A stretch of 64,000 nucleotides of DNA from Psychrobacter aquimaris (GCF_016107525.1 NZ_JABASR010000015.1:23899-87898); one strand, 5' to 3'; shown: positions 9,801-19,900, counted from the first letter of the stretch. Notes: a model not told the origin generated them from the sequence alone. Numbers and translations: made by a program.

Positions 9801-12800
9801 GGCCTAACCGAAACGCGCCTATACCAAGCATACGACGAAACCGTCATTACGTTAGATATCAATGGCAATATCGATAATGACAGTCCGCTAACGAAACTGG
9901 TCAAGACTTATGCTACTCCTCGCTATCAGCTGGGCTATGACAAGGGCATTCATGACCATGATGCCACGCTGTTATTGATGCAAATACTGCCGACATTACG
10001 TGCGGCAGGGCTACTGATTTATACGCCGCAAGTACGCGCACTGGCGCAGTTATTTTATTGGCAGCTAAATATCGTACAAGCGCTGGGTTTAGAAAGCCTA
10101 CGTCAATTTGGTTATGATAATTGGTTAAATGAATCAGTGCTGACCCTCGCAAATAACTGGACGGATAGAGCGGCTACCGCTGAGCAGTTGCGCCGAGCAC
10201 TTGGTAGTGACACTGCCAAATCCTTACTGGTCGAGGATATGAGCCAAGTGATGCACCGTTTTGTCGCGGCCTATCGTGACGAGCGTATTGGCAGTAGTAA
10301 TAATGCTAATCAGCCGTCAAACGCCGCATGGGAGTCAGAACCAGATTCAACTCCCCTTGATGTTCACAACACCAATATCTTTAAACCAAGCTATGTACAG
10401 CTTGCCTGCGAATACTTAGTCAGCGTCATGGGGCAGTCAACGGAGCCAAATGCTGCCGCATATAGCACAATGAACTGGCAAACCAGCCAACAAGCCGAGC
10501 AGCTGTGTGAGCAGCTTAGCCAAACGCTGAGTAGCTCTCCCGTCAGTACGCAAAATAATGCCAGTTTTGCGCAGCTACAGTCTTCAATTGGTAAGCTTGG
10601 CTTCCAACCAAAATCAGCCTACGAGCTACTGGCGACATGGTTTCATGCATTGCTTGATAAGACTTATGGTAATCATAAGACAGCTACAGATCAAACCGAT
10701 GATGGCTTGGGTGAGGCAGGTGAGGCGTTCAGTGAAGAGCAGCTTTCTGAACGTCAAGAAAAAGAAGCGCTACGCAAACAGCAACTAGAGAGCGGTCGTC
10801 ATTATGTGCCCGAAGCGATTGCTGTACTACTCACTCAACTAAACGATGCGCAGCGTGAAGCCTTGGTACAGCGACTGATTGATTCAGGTGCGAGCTTTAA
10901 TAAAGATGGCGCAAATGAAGGGACAACTGATGCCGCTTCCACTTTGTCGTTCTCTTCACCTTCAACGTCATCATCAACGTCACTGACCAGTATCAATAAC
11001 CCGCTCAATCAAGTGCAAAGCTTTGAGCGTAGCACAGGTAAAGTATCGCTTGAAATACAAGTGAATAGTCTACTGGGTGAGCATACGCGTATTCGTCAGC
11101 AGAGCCTAACCTTTGCCGTTGATAATTTCTTAAATCGCTTGCATCACCACGATACCCAAGTTATTCCTGCCTATCGACGCTATCTGGCCATGCGCTCAGA
11201 GATATTACACGAGTCAAAAGAAACCTTGCGACTGGACGAGTTTATGCCACGCCCGTTGTCCTCATTTGTGCGTAACCGTCTGATTAACGAGAGCTATCTG
11301 CCGCTTATCGGTGACAACCTCGCCAAACAAATGGGTACAATCGGCGAGGATAAGCGGACTGACTTGATGGGTATCCTGATGATGATATCGCCACCAGGGT
11401 ATGGTAAAACGACCTTGATGGAATATGTAGCAAATCGTCTTGGCCTGATATTTATGAAGATTAATTGTCCGTCACTCGGTCATGATGTCACTTCATTAGA
11501 TCCCGAAAAAGCGCCCAATGCTACCGCACGGGAAGAGCTGAATAAAATCAACTTAGCCTTTGAGATGGGCAATAACGTCATGCTTTATCTCGATGATATT
11601 CAGCATACGCATGCGGAATTTTTACAGAAATTTATCTCACTCGGCGATGGTACGCGCCGTATCGATGGCGTCTGGCAAGGCAAGACCAAAACCTATGACA
11701 TGCGTGGCAAAAAGTTCTGCGTGGTCATGGCGGGTAATCCGTATACCGAGAGCGGCGAGGCCTTTAAAGTGCCTGACATGCTTGCCAACCGTGCCGATAT
11801 CTATAACTTGGGCGATATTATGAGCGGTATGGAAGATATCTTTGCCCTCAGTTATATCGAAAACTCCCTAACCTCTAATACGGTTCTCGCGCCACTGGCA
11901 AACCGCGATTTGAGCGATGTACATCGCTTGATTAAAATGGCAAAAACGGACAATCCCAACCTCGCCCAAGCGCAAAGCAGCGATCTAATGTATCCGTATA
12001 GCACCTCAGAAATTAACGAGATTGTCGCCATCCTGCGCCATATGTTTCGAGTGCAAGAAGTCATTTTGGACGTCAACCAAGCCTATATTGCCTCCGCTTC
12101 GCAAGACGATAAATACCGTGTCGAGCCGATATTTAAGCTACAAGGCAGTTATCGCAATATGAATAAAATGACCGAAAAGCTGTCAGCGGTCATGAATGAG
12201 AATGAGCTAAACCAGCTGATAGACGATCACTATCTGGGCGAGTCGCAGCTATTGACCCAAGGTGCAGAGAGTAACTTGCTCAAGCTTGGCGAGATGCGCG
12301 GCACCTTAACCGAGGCAGAAAAAGAGCGTTGGGCGCAAATCAAAGCGGACTTCTTACGTAACAAAGCCATGGGCGGTGAAGATGGCGATACAGGCGCACG
12401 TATCGTTGCGCAGTTGGTCGATTTGGCCAGTGGCTTCAATGCCATCAGTCGTCAGTTTGAGACGTACTTAACCAAAAATGATCCAGAGCAAATCGCCCGC
12501 TTACGAGAAGCAGAGCGCCAAGCCCAGTTAGAGACTCAGATTGAGGCGCAGTTAGCCTCACAAAAAATCCTTGCCGATAGCGTGATCAATAATGCCAAAG
12601 TCGTCAGCGATAGCATCGATAATGGCTTTGAGAAAAGCGTGAGCCAATTGCTGCAAATATATAAGCACGACCACGAAGCAGAAGGCGAGTACCTCAAGCA
12701 AAACCAAGACGTGCAAAAAGTGCTGATGGTGCAGCTGATCGATGCCGTGGAACAACTGGCACACAATATGGCGGACAGCTTATCTCGTAGCTTAGCCGAA

Positions 12801-13019
12801 AGCCTAATTAAGAACGATGACAGTAAAGCTGTAGAGAAAAATGCGCCTGATATCCATGAGCAGACCACACTGATGGCGAACGTCCTCAAGCAAGCGCTGG
12901 CACCACTGACGATGCGCATGGATGAGAAGCTAGCGATTGATAGCAGTACTGATCAATCTGGTAAACTGATCGTCAACAGTCTCAATCGCTTAAATAAAAT
13001 ATTTGACGATTATGACTAA
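6801..13019 (+). CDS. Giant AAA+ ATPase with coiled coils (DUF3686/'DNA repair ATPase' type)
   Basis: About 2070 residues from the ATG at 6801. An earlier ATG at 6714 is open but lies inside a hairpin loop and adds a poorly conserved-looking, Phe-rich leader. The first 550 residues are an unrecognised beta-rich region. Long coiled coils follow (about 560-900), then further helical regions and a Ser/Thr linker near 1380. An AAA+ module holds a Walker A PPGYGKTT near residue 1531 and a Walker B VMLYLDDIQ near 1593. The last 250 residues are helical and coiled. Database names for this family ('DNA repair ATPase') rest on thin evidence. Position after yqiJ-yqiK and before the DUF2256 genes suggests a shared process, perhaps membrane stress or remodelling. 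That is inference. Confidence 0.8.
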   Translation: MADTQNQTNSDSKSDPNANQANQAVASGNAYELIKKRLTEQGSRLEQQTATLNTARLQEFGSTQMQVIARTRIRTEHNCVAQDMVQVGDYLLFGYNVFMGLKRASNVKDVLSLYRLIDPANKEDRDESQQGDLGNDDSIHKESTEQDYQLEEVDLKGTFLDQDAFVQDFNELYRYYKQTRLIQLTVKDSKLLLAFQIGERITDIRVFRFALDFSQGTPESAQVAYVDNRGERDIELPPAYDFDWIETTREQMINGKYPHMNILDTIFVETVGGDLTIKIEDNTQSGNGIYSEPVNDRTQSLTDAEISYAKVGSLILLKILPYREDSYRYFVYNTLTEAVLRLDAIGQSCVQLPEDHGIIFPGGYYLQTGEYKLFDANSVGAKNLKFKRKIISTNGEDVLFLFYDRELGITGLFPYNLIKKQLANPIYCNGMALADNGRLVLFSDQSEPSRIHPMQIWHTPYASPEYVSELPESTSFYGKIGNKELVRGISDLYSITRLIDNQSVSQKLYEELSDNTSRLFDSYYWLSEPELGDVASSIKEVTATAELVIDEFAKVQSIQKQTQTALADAEAQQNEILRQIRVTTFESASDYVDQLSALRRQKGRLVSLEDLRYLDSDKLEALQAQLEEAESDLAEKTVLFLSGDEALSSYEGILVDVSERLNTAETNAELKPVLDKIDDTAQGLDLLTELLGTLDVADATVRTQIIDDISTIYASLNQSKAKLNHKRKNLGSAEAVAQFGAQFKLFGQSIANALSIANTPEKSDEQMAKLLVQLEELESQFADPETNSGDQFLADIISKREEIYETFENHKQQLLDARNRKAQNLGDGALRMLESIKKRTQSTGVTGFTEEEALNTYFASDGLVQKVRNIAKELQAMGFSVKADDIDARLKAIQIESYKSLKDKSDLFEDGGQIIKLGKHRFSVNTQPLDLTLLSRQQSDGTRVLNLHLTGTDYYEVLNDAELNALRPYWEMNIASESDKVYRAEYLAYSIIESAKNSQDGLTETRLYQAYDETVITLDINGNIDNDSPLTKLVKTYATPRYQLGYDKGIHDHDATLLLMQILPTLRAAGLLIYTPQVRALAQLFYWQLNIVQALGLESLRQFGYDNWLNESVLTLANNWTDRAATAEQLRRALGSDTAKSLLVEDMSQVMHRFVAAYRDERIGSSNNANQPSNAAWESEPDSTPLDVHNTNIFKPSYVQLACEYLVSVMGQSTEPNAAAYSTMNWQTSQQAEQLCEQLSQTLSSSPVSTQNNASFAQLQSSIGKLGFQPKSAYELLATWFHALLDKTYGNHKTATDQTDDGLGEAGEAFSEEQLSERQEKEALRKQQLESGRHYVPEAIAVLLTQLNDAQREALVQRLIDSGASFNKDGANEGTTDAASTLSFSSPSTSSSTSLTSINNPLNQVQSFERSTGKVSLEIQVNSLLGEHTRIRQQSLTFAVDNFLNRLHHHDTQVIPAYRRYLAMRSEILHESKETLRLDEFMPRPLSSFVRNRLINESYLPLIGDNLAKQMGTIGEDKRTDLMGILMMISPPGYGKTTLMEYVANRLGLIFMKINCPSLGHDVTSLDPEKAPNATAREELNKINLAFEMGNNVMLYLDDIQHTHAEFLQKFISLGDGTRRIDGVWQGKTKTYDMRGKKFCVVMAGNPYTESGEAFKVPDMLANRADIYNLGDIMSGMEDIFALSYIENSLTSNTVLAPLANRDLSDVHRLIKMAKTDNPNLAQAQSSDLMYPYSTSEINEIVAILRHMFRVQEVILDVNQAYIASASQDDKYRVEPIFKLQGSYRNMNKMTEKLSAVMNENELNQLIDDHYLGESQLLTQGAESNLLKLGEMRGTLTEAEKERWAQIKADFLRNKAMGGEDGDTGARIVAQLVDLASGFNAISRQFETYLTKNDPEQIARLREAERQAQLETQIEAQLASQKILADSVINNAKVVSDSIDNGFEKSVSQLLQIYKHDHEAEGEYLKQNQDVQKVLMVQLIDAVEQLAHNMADSLSRSLAESLIKNDDSKAVEKNAPDIHEQTTLMANVLKQALAPLTMRMDEKLAIDSSTDQSGKLIVNSLNRLNKIFDDYD

Positions 13020-13083
13020 TAATTATGCGTAGTAGGCTATAGTGACAGGTTGCTGATGTTGTAAACAAATTAATGAGAAATGT

Positions 13084-13254
13084 ATGGCGCACAAAAAAAA
13101 GAACGTTCGAAAAAAACTCTGCCCCGTCTGCGAGCGCGAGTTTAGCTGGACTAAAAAGCTGGATAAAAACTGGGAGAGTATGGTGTATTGCTCAGACCAG
13201 TGCCGACGCATTAAGAAGTATGAAGGGCTGGACCATCAAAAAGAAGATAAATAG
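13084..13254 (+). CDS. DUF2256 small zinc-ribbon-like protein, copy 1
   Basis: A 56-residue basic protein. It has a CPVC pair near residue 13, the invariant tryptophans of the family (FSW and KNW), and a YCSDQC pair near residue 37 followed by arginines. The four cysteines should bind one zinc. DUF2256 proteins are tiny and uncharacterised. The start MAHKK is typical of the family. The gene follows the AAA+ ATPase by 64 bases and precedes a paralogue by 44 bases. Confidence 0.88.
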   Translation: MAHKKKNVRKKLCPVCEREFSWTKKLDKNWESMVYCSDQCRRIKKYEGLDHQKEDK

Positions 13255-13298
13255 GCGTTAATAGTCAGTTAGAGATATACGGGAAAAAGGAGCAGACA

Positions 13299-13445
13299 AT
13301 GGCACATAAAAAAGTAAACTTACCGCAAAAAACCTGCCCCGTCTGTCAGCGCCCATTTATATGGCGTAAGAAGTGGGAGAAAGATTGGGAGCAGGTGATT
13401 TATTGTTCGGAGAAGTGTCGGCGGGGGAAGGGTAAAGCAGATTAA
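13299..13445 (+). CDS. DUF2256 small zinc-ribbon-like protein, copy 2
   Basis: A 48-residue paralogue of the preceding gene, with the same CPVC, FIW, DWEQV and YCSEKCRR blocks and a shorter tail. The ribosome binding site AAAAAGGAG ends seven bases before the ATG at 13299. The two copies share the four cysteines but differ at many other residues, so this is not a very recent duplication. Confidence 0.85.
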   Translation: MAHKKVNLPQKTCPVCQRPFIWRKKWEKDWEQVIYCSEKCRRGKGKAD

Positions 13446-13471
13446 GTTACTTCAAAATATTAAGGTAAATT

Positions 13472-13633
13472 ATGAGTAAACATTATGAGCAATCAAGCTT
13501 CTGGGAAAAGCTCATTGAGCACTTGTTCATTGGTGAAATGCTAAAATTATCATGGCTGAAAGATGATTGCCAACTAGAGGTCATGAAACCTGAAGTCGAT
13601 AATTCAGGTTGTAACGTTTTCTTTGAAGAATAG
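13472..13633 (+). pseudogene. Short ORF, probable N-terminal remnant of a larger accessory gene
   Basis: A 53-residue frame beginning MSKHYEQSSFW with AAGG seven bases upstream. The block around EVMKPEVDNSG recalls the start of a family of about 180-residue accessory proteins in which the motif EVDNSGYD leads into a nuclease-like core. Here the reading frame loses the similarity after NSG and stops eight residues later. I infer a truncated or frameshifted remnant at the left edge of an AT-rich patch. The family memory is not verified, so a genuine small protein remains possible. Confidence 0.4.
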
Positions 13634-14064
13634 TATTATTCGTCGTATTCAGCTTAAAACATTAAAGCTGGGTAGGAAAATCTTAAGTTAGAAGATGAAG
13701 ACGAAATTAGAATTCAAAGAACTCATGTATATTTACTATTTCGCATAGCAAGACTAAAAATTTACTTGTTATTTTAAGAGAGGTAAAAACTATAATTTTC
13801 TAAATTTAATAAGGATGATTAAAAGACTTTATTTTTTTGTTACTAAAAGAGGAAAATTTAAAGTCCTTGAAAAAGTATTATAGAAAAAATAACTTACTAC
13901 ATAAATATGTAATAAACAGACTTTCTTATATCTAATCCTACTATACTTCTAACTTCAGATTTTCAGTAATTAATAATATTTGAAAATAGTTTCTACTCTA
14001 TAATATAAAAAACTGCCCAGATTTAGGACAGTTTTTGAAAAATAAATTACTTTTAATTTAGATG
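13634..14064. other. AT-rich intergenic region, no gene seen
   Basis: Strongly AT-rich stretch with frequent stops in all frames. It contains only the hairpin at 14008-14036. Confidence 0.5.
14008..14036. terminator. Likely bidirectional terminator
   Basis: AAAACTGCCC and GGACAGTTTT form a stem with one mismatch, flanked by an A run on the left and a T run on the right. It lies 29 bases past the stop of the leftward 70-residue gene and would end that operon. Confidence 0.65.
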
Positions 14065-14277
14065 TTAGAAACTAGGTGAGCGTTGAGAGTATTGATCGAA
14101 TATAGACGACTCAGCAAATCTTTTAACATCCATTCCTTTAAAAGAACCAGGTATATGTAGATTCCCTTCGTTAGATGATGAAGGTATGGATTTAACACTT
14201 ATAGGAAGTGGTAAAACCACAATTTGTTCCCTATGAATCTTTCTCATCTCATTGATTTCAGTTTTAAAGTCTCTCAT
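14065..14277 (-). CDS. Small protein coupled to the SDH/Clp-fold protease
   Basis: A 70-residue protein with no recognised domain. Its N-terminal third is charged and helical. The rest is Ser/Pro-rich with a PGSFKGMDVKRF segment. The ATG is two bases past the end of the upstream protease stop codon, so translation is probably coupled, and the pair would be made together. Because the gene would not be found by homology alone, the tight coupling is the main reason to accept it. Confidence 0.65.
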   Translation of the reverse strand: MRDFKTEINEMRKIHREQIVVLPLPISVKSIPSSSNEGNLHIPGSFKGMDVKRFAESSIFDQYSQRSPSF

Positions 14278-14278
14278 A

Positions 14279-15187
14279 CTAATTCAACCTTACTAAGTTG
14301 TTGGAGCCATGAAGTGCCATTTGATTTCCGGTCTTAGTTAAATAATCCTTTAATACATCATAGTACATTCTAATAGTAGTATTAAGATCATCCGTGTCAG
14401 AAAAGTTGTTAATCTGTAATTTTATATCATCACCTGTTAGTTCCTTTAGACCAATACCTCTACCATGCATATGCCAGCGGTTAACATCGCCAAGAATGGT
14501 TGCAATATCAGTAGCTCTTTGTTCTTTCATTGTATATGTAACTTTATCTGTTTTTGTTGCAGTTGTATGCCAATCTTTAAATTTATATTTAACAAGCCAG
14601 TTAACAATGAGCGTCTGGGAAAACTTAATATGCTGTTCAATAAAAGCAAGCTTTTCAGGCTGAAAAGAGCTAGTAAGATAGTTTATTTCAGCAATAACTG
14701 GTATGTTTTGAGATGCTTTTTCATTTATTTCATTTAGTAAACGATTATATTCGTGAAGGTAGCCAGTAGCTGGCAAGTAATGACCATCGCTATTCATTAT
14801 TTGAGGATCAATCGGACCTAAGACAGAAAAGTTATCCATGTAGATCTCGTCACCTGATAAGACTAAAACTGTACCAGCTGAAAACGCAAAGCCCGGCACA
14901 ATAAATTTTATATGAGAATAATTGGCTCGGAAAACATTGACGATTTTCTCAACTACTTCAACTGAACCGCCTGGTGTCTCTAGAATAACTACTAAATTAT
15001 CTTTCAAAGTGGGCGTGTTTAGAGATCTATCTTTAATATCTTCTATATATTGTCTAACTTTAACGTCAACACCATCTATCATCGGTGAAAATATAGTAAT
15101 AATATCTGCATTAAAAGTTATAGAAAGCGATTTAATTTGTTCACCTAGAAAATTGAAAATAACATCATCTACGGTTGCCTGAAACAT
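14279..15187 (-). CDS. SDH-family Clp-fold serine proteinase
   Basis: 302 residues with a ClpP/crotonase-like core. A strand LVVILETPGGSVE (GG at 73-74) forms the oxyanion turn. FSAGT supplies the probable nucleophile Ser103. GPIDPQ at 124-129 is typical of the SDH_sah (PF01972) proteinase family and of SppA-like enzymes. A helical C-terminal part (about 170-300) is specific to this group. There is no signal peptide or clear membrane segment, so it is probably cytoplasmic. The ribosome binding site AGAGG supports the start. It heads a two-gene unit with a 70-residue partner in an AT-rich patch that looks acquired. Substrate unknown. A role in phage defence or stress is only a guess. Confidence 0.82.
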   Translation of the reverse strand: MFQATVDDVIFNFLGEQIKSLSITFNADIITIFSPMIDGVDVKVRQYIEDIKDRSLNTPTLKDNLVVILETPGGSVEVVEKIVNVFRANYSHIKFIVPGFAFSAGTVLVLSGDEIYMDNFSVLGPIDPQIMNSDGHYLPATGYLHEYNRLLNEINEKASQNIPVIAEINYLTSSFQPEKLAFIEQHIKFSQTLIVNWLVKYKFKDWHTTATKTDKVTYTMKEQRATDIATILGDVNRWHMHGRGIGLKELTGDDIKLQINNFSDTDDLNTTIRMYYDVLKDYLTKTGNQMALHGSNNLVRLN

Positions 15188-15793
15188 ATTTCATACCTCT
15201 AAGAATAATAAGAAACTTTATATTAATCATATTTAAATATATTTGTTTTTATAGAAATACTACAATAATTTTTTGAAATCGAAGTATCTTTTGTTGCAAT
15301 TAATAATCATATTAGAAGTAATCAATGCTTATGATTTATACATAGTAAGATTAGCACTATAAAAATAAGACCTTTAATTTGAATTGTGCTATTAGCATTT
15401 GAAATACTAATTATGCTTAGTATGGTTATCGTATTTGCTGTTATTCTTTATATCTAAGATTGCAAAAGTACTAAAATGACAGTTAAGCTTTATCTCTTAG
15501 GTACCAATCAGGATGCTAACTTAGCTAAAGCTTTATTCATTGAACTACTAGCTGTTTAGGAAAAGTGTCCTGCATTATAAATCATAACTTCAGCTTCTTC
15601 ACTAACTATCAAACAAATATGAACTATTTGTACATATATGTAAGGTATAGAAGGTTATAATCTATTGTCTACTACTTATAATTCAAACTCCAACTATCTT
15701 TAAATAACCTTCATACTCTAATCTTTGTATTCAACACCACCCTCTAACTAATCTCACCAACCTCAAATCACTTAAAACCAACGAAATCTTTCC
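15188..15793. other. AT-rich intergenic region, no gene seen
   Basis: About 600 bases of AT-rich sequence upstream of the protease gene and downstream of the leftward transporter gene. No frame of useful length, no tRNA and no repeat was found. Confidence 0.5.
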
Positions 15794-16723
15794 TTACCTA
15801 GCCTCTCTCTTCGCAAAGATATTTGCAACCAACGCCCCACTAAAGTTATGCCACACACTAAATATCGCACTCGGTAAGGCAGCGACAGGATTGAAATAAG
15901 TTGCCGCAAGGGCAGCGCCCAGACCAGAGTTTTGCATGCCCACTTCCACCATGATGGCGCGGCGCTGTTTCTCCGTAAATCCAGACAAGCGCGCGATCAC
16001 ATATCCCAAGGTATAACCCAGCATGTTGTGTAGGGCCACGACGACAAAGACGATCGCACCGCTATCTAAGATGGTCGCTTTAGACACCGCCACCACTGCC
16101 GCGATGATAATAGAAATACCTAATACCGACACCATCGGCAATACCTCGGTGACGAACTCGATTTTTTTACCCAAAAATTTATGAAAGATAACGCCCAGTA
16201 AGATAGGTAAGATGACGATTTTAGTAATGGTTATCATCATACTGGCTAGGTCGATATCGATCAGCTGACCAGCAAACACATTTAATAGAATAGGAGTCAA
16301 AAAGGGTGCAAGTAGGGTAGAGATAGAGGTAATCGCCACACTCAGCGCCACATCCCCTTTGGCCAAAAATGTAATCACATTACTCGATGTACCGCCAGGG
16401 CAACAACCTACCAAGATAACACCGACCGCGATTAAAGGATCAAGGTTAAAAATGACGGTTAATAGGTAAGCGATCAACGGCATGAGCGTGAACTGTGCCA
16501 ACAGGCCTACTAGTACAGGTTTGGGGCGTTTGACAATCTCTAGGAAATCTTCGGTTTTGAGCGTCATACCCATGCCAAACATGATGATGCCAAGTATCGG
16601 TACAATCAAAAAAGCCAATGAGGCAAAAAATTCAGGAAATACAAAGCCCAACACGGCACTGACCAATGCCCAGATTGCAAAGGTTTTGCCAATCCAATTA
16701 GAAAGTAATGCAATCTGATTCAT
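15794..16723 (-). CDS. Bile acid:sodium symporter family (BASS) transporter
   Basis: A 309-residue membrane protein with about nine or ten hydrophobic helices. The block CCPGGTSSNVITFLAKGD (about residues 108-125) and a second GMQNSGLGAALA block are the two crossed-helix sodium and substrate motifs of the BASS family. Bacterial members move organic anions such as pantoate, pyruvate or keto acids with sodium. The substrate here is unknown. An in-frame TTG lies four codons upstream, but the ATG at 16723 is the more likely start. The gene is co-directional with metH, from which it is separated by a terminator. Confidence 0.9.
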   Translation of the reverse strand: MNQIALLSNWIGKTFAIWALVSAVLGFVFPEFFASLAFLIVPILGIIMFGMGMTLKTEDFLEIVKRPKPVLVGLLAQFTLMPLIAYLLTVIFNLDPLIAVGVILVGCCPGGTSSNVITFLAKGDVALSVAITSISTLLAPFLTPILLNVFAGQLIDIDLASMMITITKIVILPILLGVIFHKFLGKKIEFVTEVLPMVSVLGISIIIAAVVAVSKATILDSGAIVFVVVALHNMLGYTLGYVIARLSGFTEKQRRAIMVEVGMQNSGLGAALAATYFNPVAALPSAIFSVWHNFSGALVANIFAKREAR

Positions 16724-16843
16724 AGCCTGTCTCAAAATAATAGAGTAGCCAATAATTTAGCATGGTTATTACTAGTAAATGATAAAAGTATTTTGCTATG
16801 AACGTAGCGATAAGTTTGCTGATAGCAAATAAAGGATACGCTA

Positions 16844-16878
16844 TAAAAAATGGCTTACTCATATTAAATGAATAAGCC
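16844..16878 (-). terminator. Terminator of metH
   Basis: Read on the minus strand, GGCTTATTCAT and ATGAGTAAGCC form an 11-bp stem (one G-T pair) followed by ATTTTTTAT. It lies about 47 bases past the metH stop. Confidence 0.75.
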
Positions 16879-16924
16879 AAAAAATAACGATAAATGATTT
16901 AGGTATTAGCTGATTTTTGAAAAT

Positions 16925-19900
16925 CTACAAATTCGGATTTAACCATTTCTCAGCAGTTTTCATATCCCAGCCTTTACGCTCCGCATAACTCTCTAACTGG
17001 TCACGACTGATTTTACCGACGTTGAAGTACTCACTCTCCGGATGCGAGTAATAGAATCCGCTAACCGATGACGCAGGCCACATCGCATAGCTTTCGGTCA
17101 AAGTCGTACCGATAGCCTCTACCGTACCGAGCCAGTTAAACAGTTTGCCTTTTTCGGTATGCTCAGGGCAGGCAGGGTAGCCAGGGGCAGGGCGGATGCC
17201 GACGTATTTTTCTTTGATCATCTCATCATTGGTGAGTGACTCAGTCGGCTGATAGCCCCAATACTCTTTACGGATCAGCTCGTGTAGATGCTCGGCAAAG
17301 GCTTCTGCCAAGCGGTCAGACAGCGCCTGTACCATGATGGCGTTGTAGTCATCACCTGCCGCTTTATAGTGCTCAGCGAGCGCTTCTGTACCGACGATAG
17401 AGACGGTAAAGCCGCCCAAGTGATCGGTATGCCTGTCTGATGGAGAGATAAAGTCCGCCAAGCTAAAGTTTGGCTTGCCACTAGCTTTGTCGCTTTGCTG
17501 ACGTAAGTGCTCGAACTCATACGTTGGCTTACCTCTCTTGTCCCCATCAAAAGTAGTATCGTTGTCATACACAGTCACCGTATCCGAGCCAGTACGGCGA
17601 GCCGGCATAAGCTTAAACACCCCTTTGGCCACGAGTGATTTCTCATCGATCATTTTTTGCATCAGCTCATTGGCATTATCAAACAGATCACGGGCTGCTT
17701 CGCCGACCACATCATCTTGCAAGATTTTTGGATATTTGCCCGTCAGACCCCAAGAGATAAAGAACGGTGTCCAGTCAATATACGGAAGTAGGTTGGTAAT
17801 TGGATAGTCATCCAATATCACTTGTCCTAGCTTATTGGGCACTGGTGGTACGTAGTTTTCCCAATCATACTGAAAGCCAATCTTGACCGATTCAGCATAG
17901 GTGACCTTGGCGGCTTTTGGTTGGCGTTTGGCAAGACGTTCACGCACTTTGACATACTCTGCACGCGTCTCATCAATGAGCGCTTGTCGATGTTCTTTGG
18001 ATAATAGCTTGGTCACCACACCGACTGAACGTGAGGCGTCTGATACATAGATGACACCATCGTTTTGATATTGCGGCTCGACCTTGACGGCAGTATGCGC
18101 TTTAGACGTGGTTGCACCGCCGATCATCAATGGCAGCGTCATACCGCGCTCTTGCATTTGCTTGGCGACATAGACCATCTCATCGAGACTTGGGGTAATC
18201 AAGCCAGACAGACCGATGATATCGACTTTTTCTGCGATGGCGGTATCGAGGATTTTTTCACATGGCACCATGACGCCCAGATCGACGATATCATAGCCGT
18301 TACAGCCAAGTACCACGCCGACGATGTTTTTGCCGATATCATGCACATCGCCTTTGACGGTTGCCATGAGGATTTTGCCTTTGACTTCGCCTTCGACTTT
18401 TTCCGCTTCGATATACGGGTTTAGCCATGCGACGGATTGCTTCATCACGCGCGCTGATTTTACGACTTGTGGTAGGAACATCTTGCCCGCACCGAATAAA
18501 TCACCGACGATATTCATACCGTCCATGAGTGGCCCTTCGATGACTTCGAGTGGTTTGGGGTATTTCTCCCACGCTTCTTTGGTATCCGCTTCGATAAAGG
18601 TTGTTACGCCTTTGACGAGTGCGTGGGCGATACGCTCTTCTACCGTGCCCTCACGCCAGCTCATATCGACCGTGCTGTCTTTTTTCTTGCCGCCATCTTG
18701 GTAGTTTTCAGCAACCGTCATGAGACGTTCAGTCGCATCCTGTCCCGTTTCACCTTGATTGCGGTTGAGCATGACATCTTCGATAGCGTCACGCGCTTCC
18801 TTTGGAATATCATCGTACAGCTCAAGCATAGCTGGGTTGACGATACCCATGGTCAGACCGTTTTTGATTGCATGGTAGAGGAATACGGAGTTAATGGCTT
18901 CACGGATCGGATTACCACGGAAACTAAACGACACGTTAGATACCCCACCTGAGACCATGGCATTTGGCAGGTTTTCAGTGATCCAGCGTGTAGCATTGAT
19001 AAAGTCCGCGCCATAGTTGTTATGCTCGGTGATACCTGTAGCGACCGCAAAGATATTCGGGTCAAAGATAATGTCTTCAGAAGGGAAGCCCACTTCGTTG
19101 ACCAGCACATCATAGCTGCGCTTCGATATCTCGATTTTACGCTCATAGGTATCGGCTTGTCCGTCTTCATCAAATGCCATGACGATAACGGCTGCACCGT
19201 AGCGCATGCATAGTTTGGCGCGCTCAACGAACTCAGCGTGACCTTCTTTTAGGGAGATGGAGTTGACGACAGATTTACCCTGAGTACGTTTGAGGCCTTC
19301 TTCGATGATGTCCCATTTAGATGAGTCAATCATAAGTGGCACACGGCTGATATCTGGCTCACCTGATACGAGGTTGACGAAGTGAATCATGGCCTGCTTG
19401 GAGTCGAGCATGCCTTCGTCCATATTGATATCGACGATCTGCGCGCCGCCTTCGACCTGATCGCGCGCGACATCGAGTGCTTCGGTATAGGCTTCGGTCT
19501 TAATCAAACGGAGGAATTTTTTGGAGCCTGTGACGTTGGTACGCTCGCCGACATTGACAAACAAACTCTCAGGTGTAATCGTAAATGGCTCTAGACCTGA
19601 TAAGCGGCAGGCAGGTGCGATTTCAGGAATTACGCGTGGCGCATAGTTTGCCACCATATTAGCGATTTGACGGATATGCTCAGGCGTTGTACCACAGCAG
19701 CCGCCGACGATATTTAAGATACCCGCTTTGGCAAAACCTTCGAGTAGAGCAGCCGTTTCTTCAGCCGTCTCATCATACTCACCAAATTCATTGGGCAGAC
19801 CCGCGTTTGGATGCGCAGAGACAAAAGTATCAGCGATGTTCGATAGCGTTTGAATATGTGGGCGTAGCGCATCAGCACCTAGCGCACAGTTAAAGCCAAC

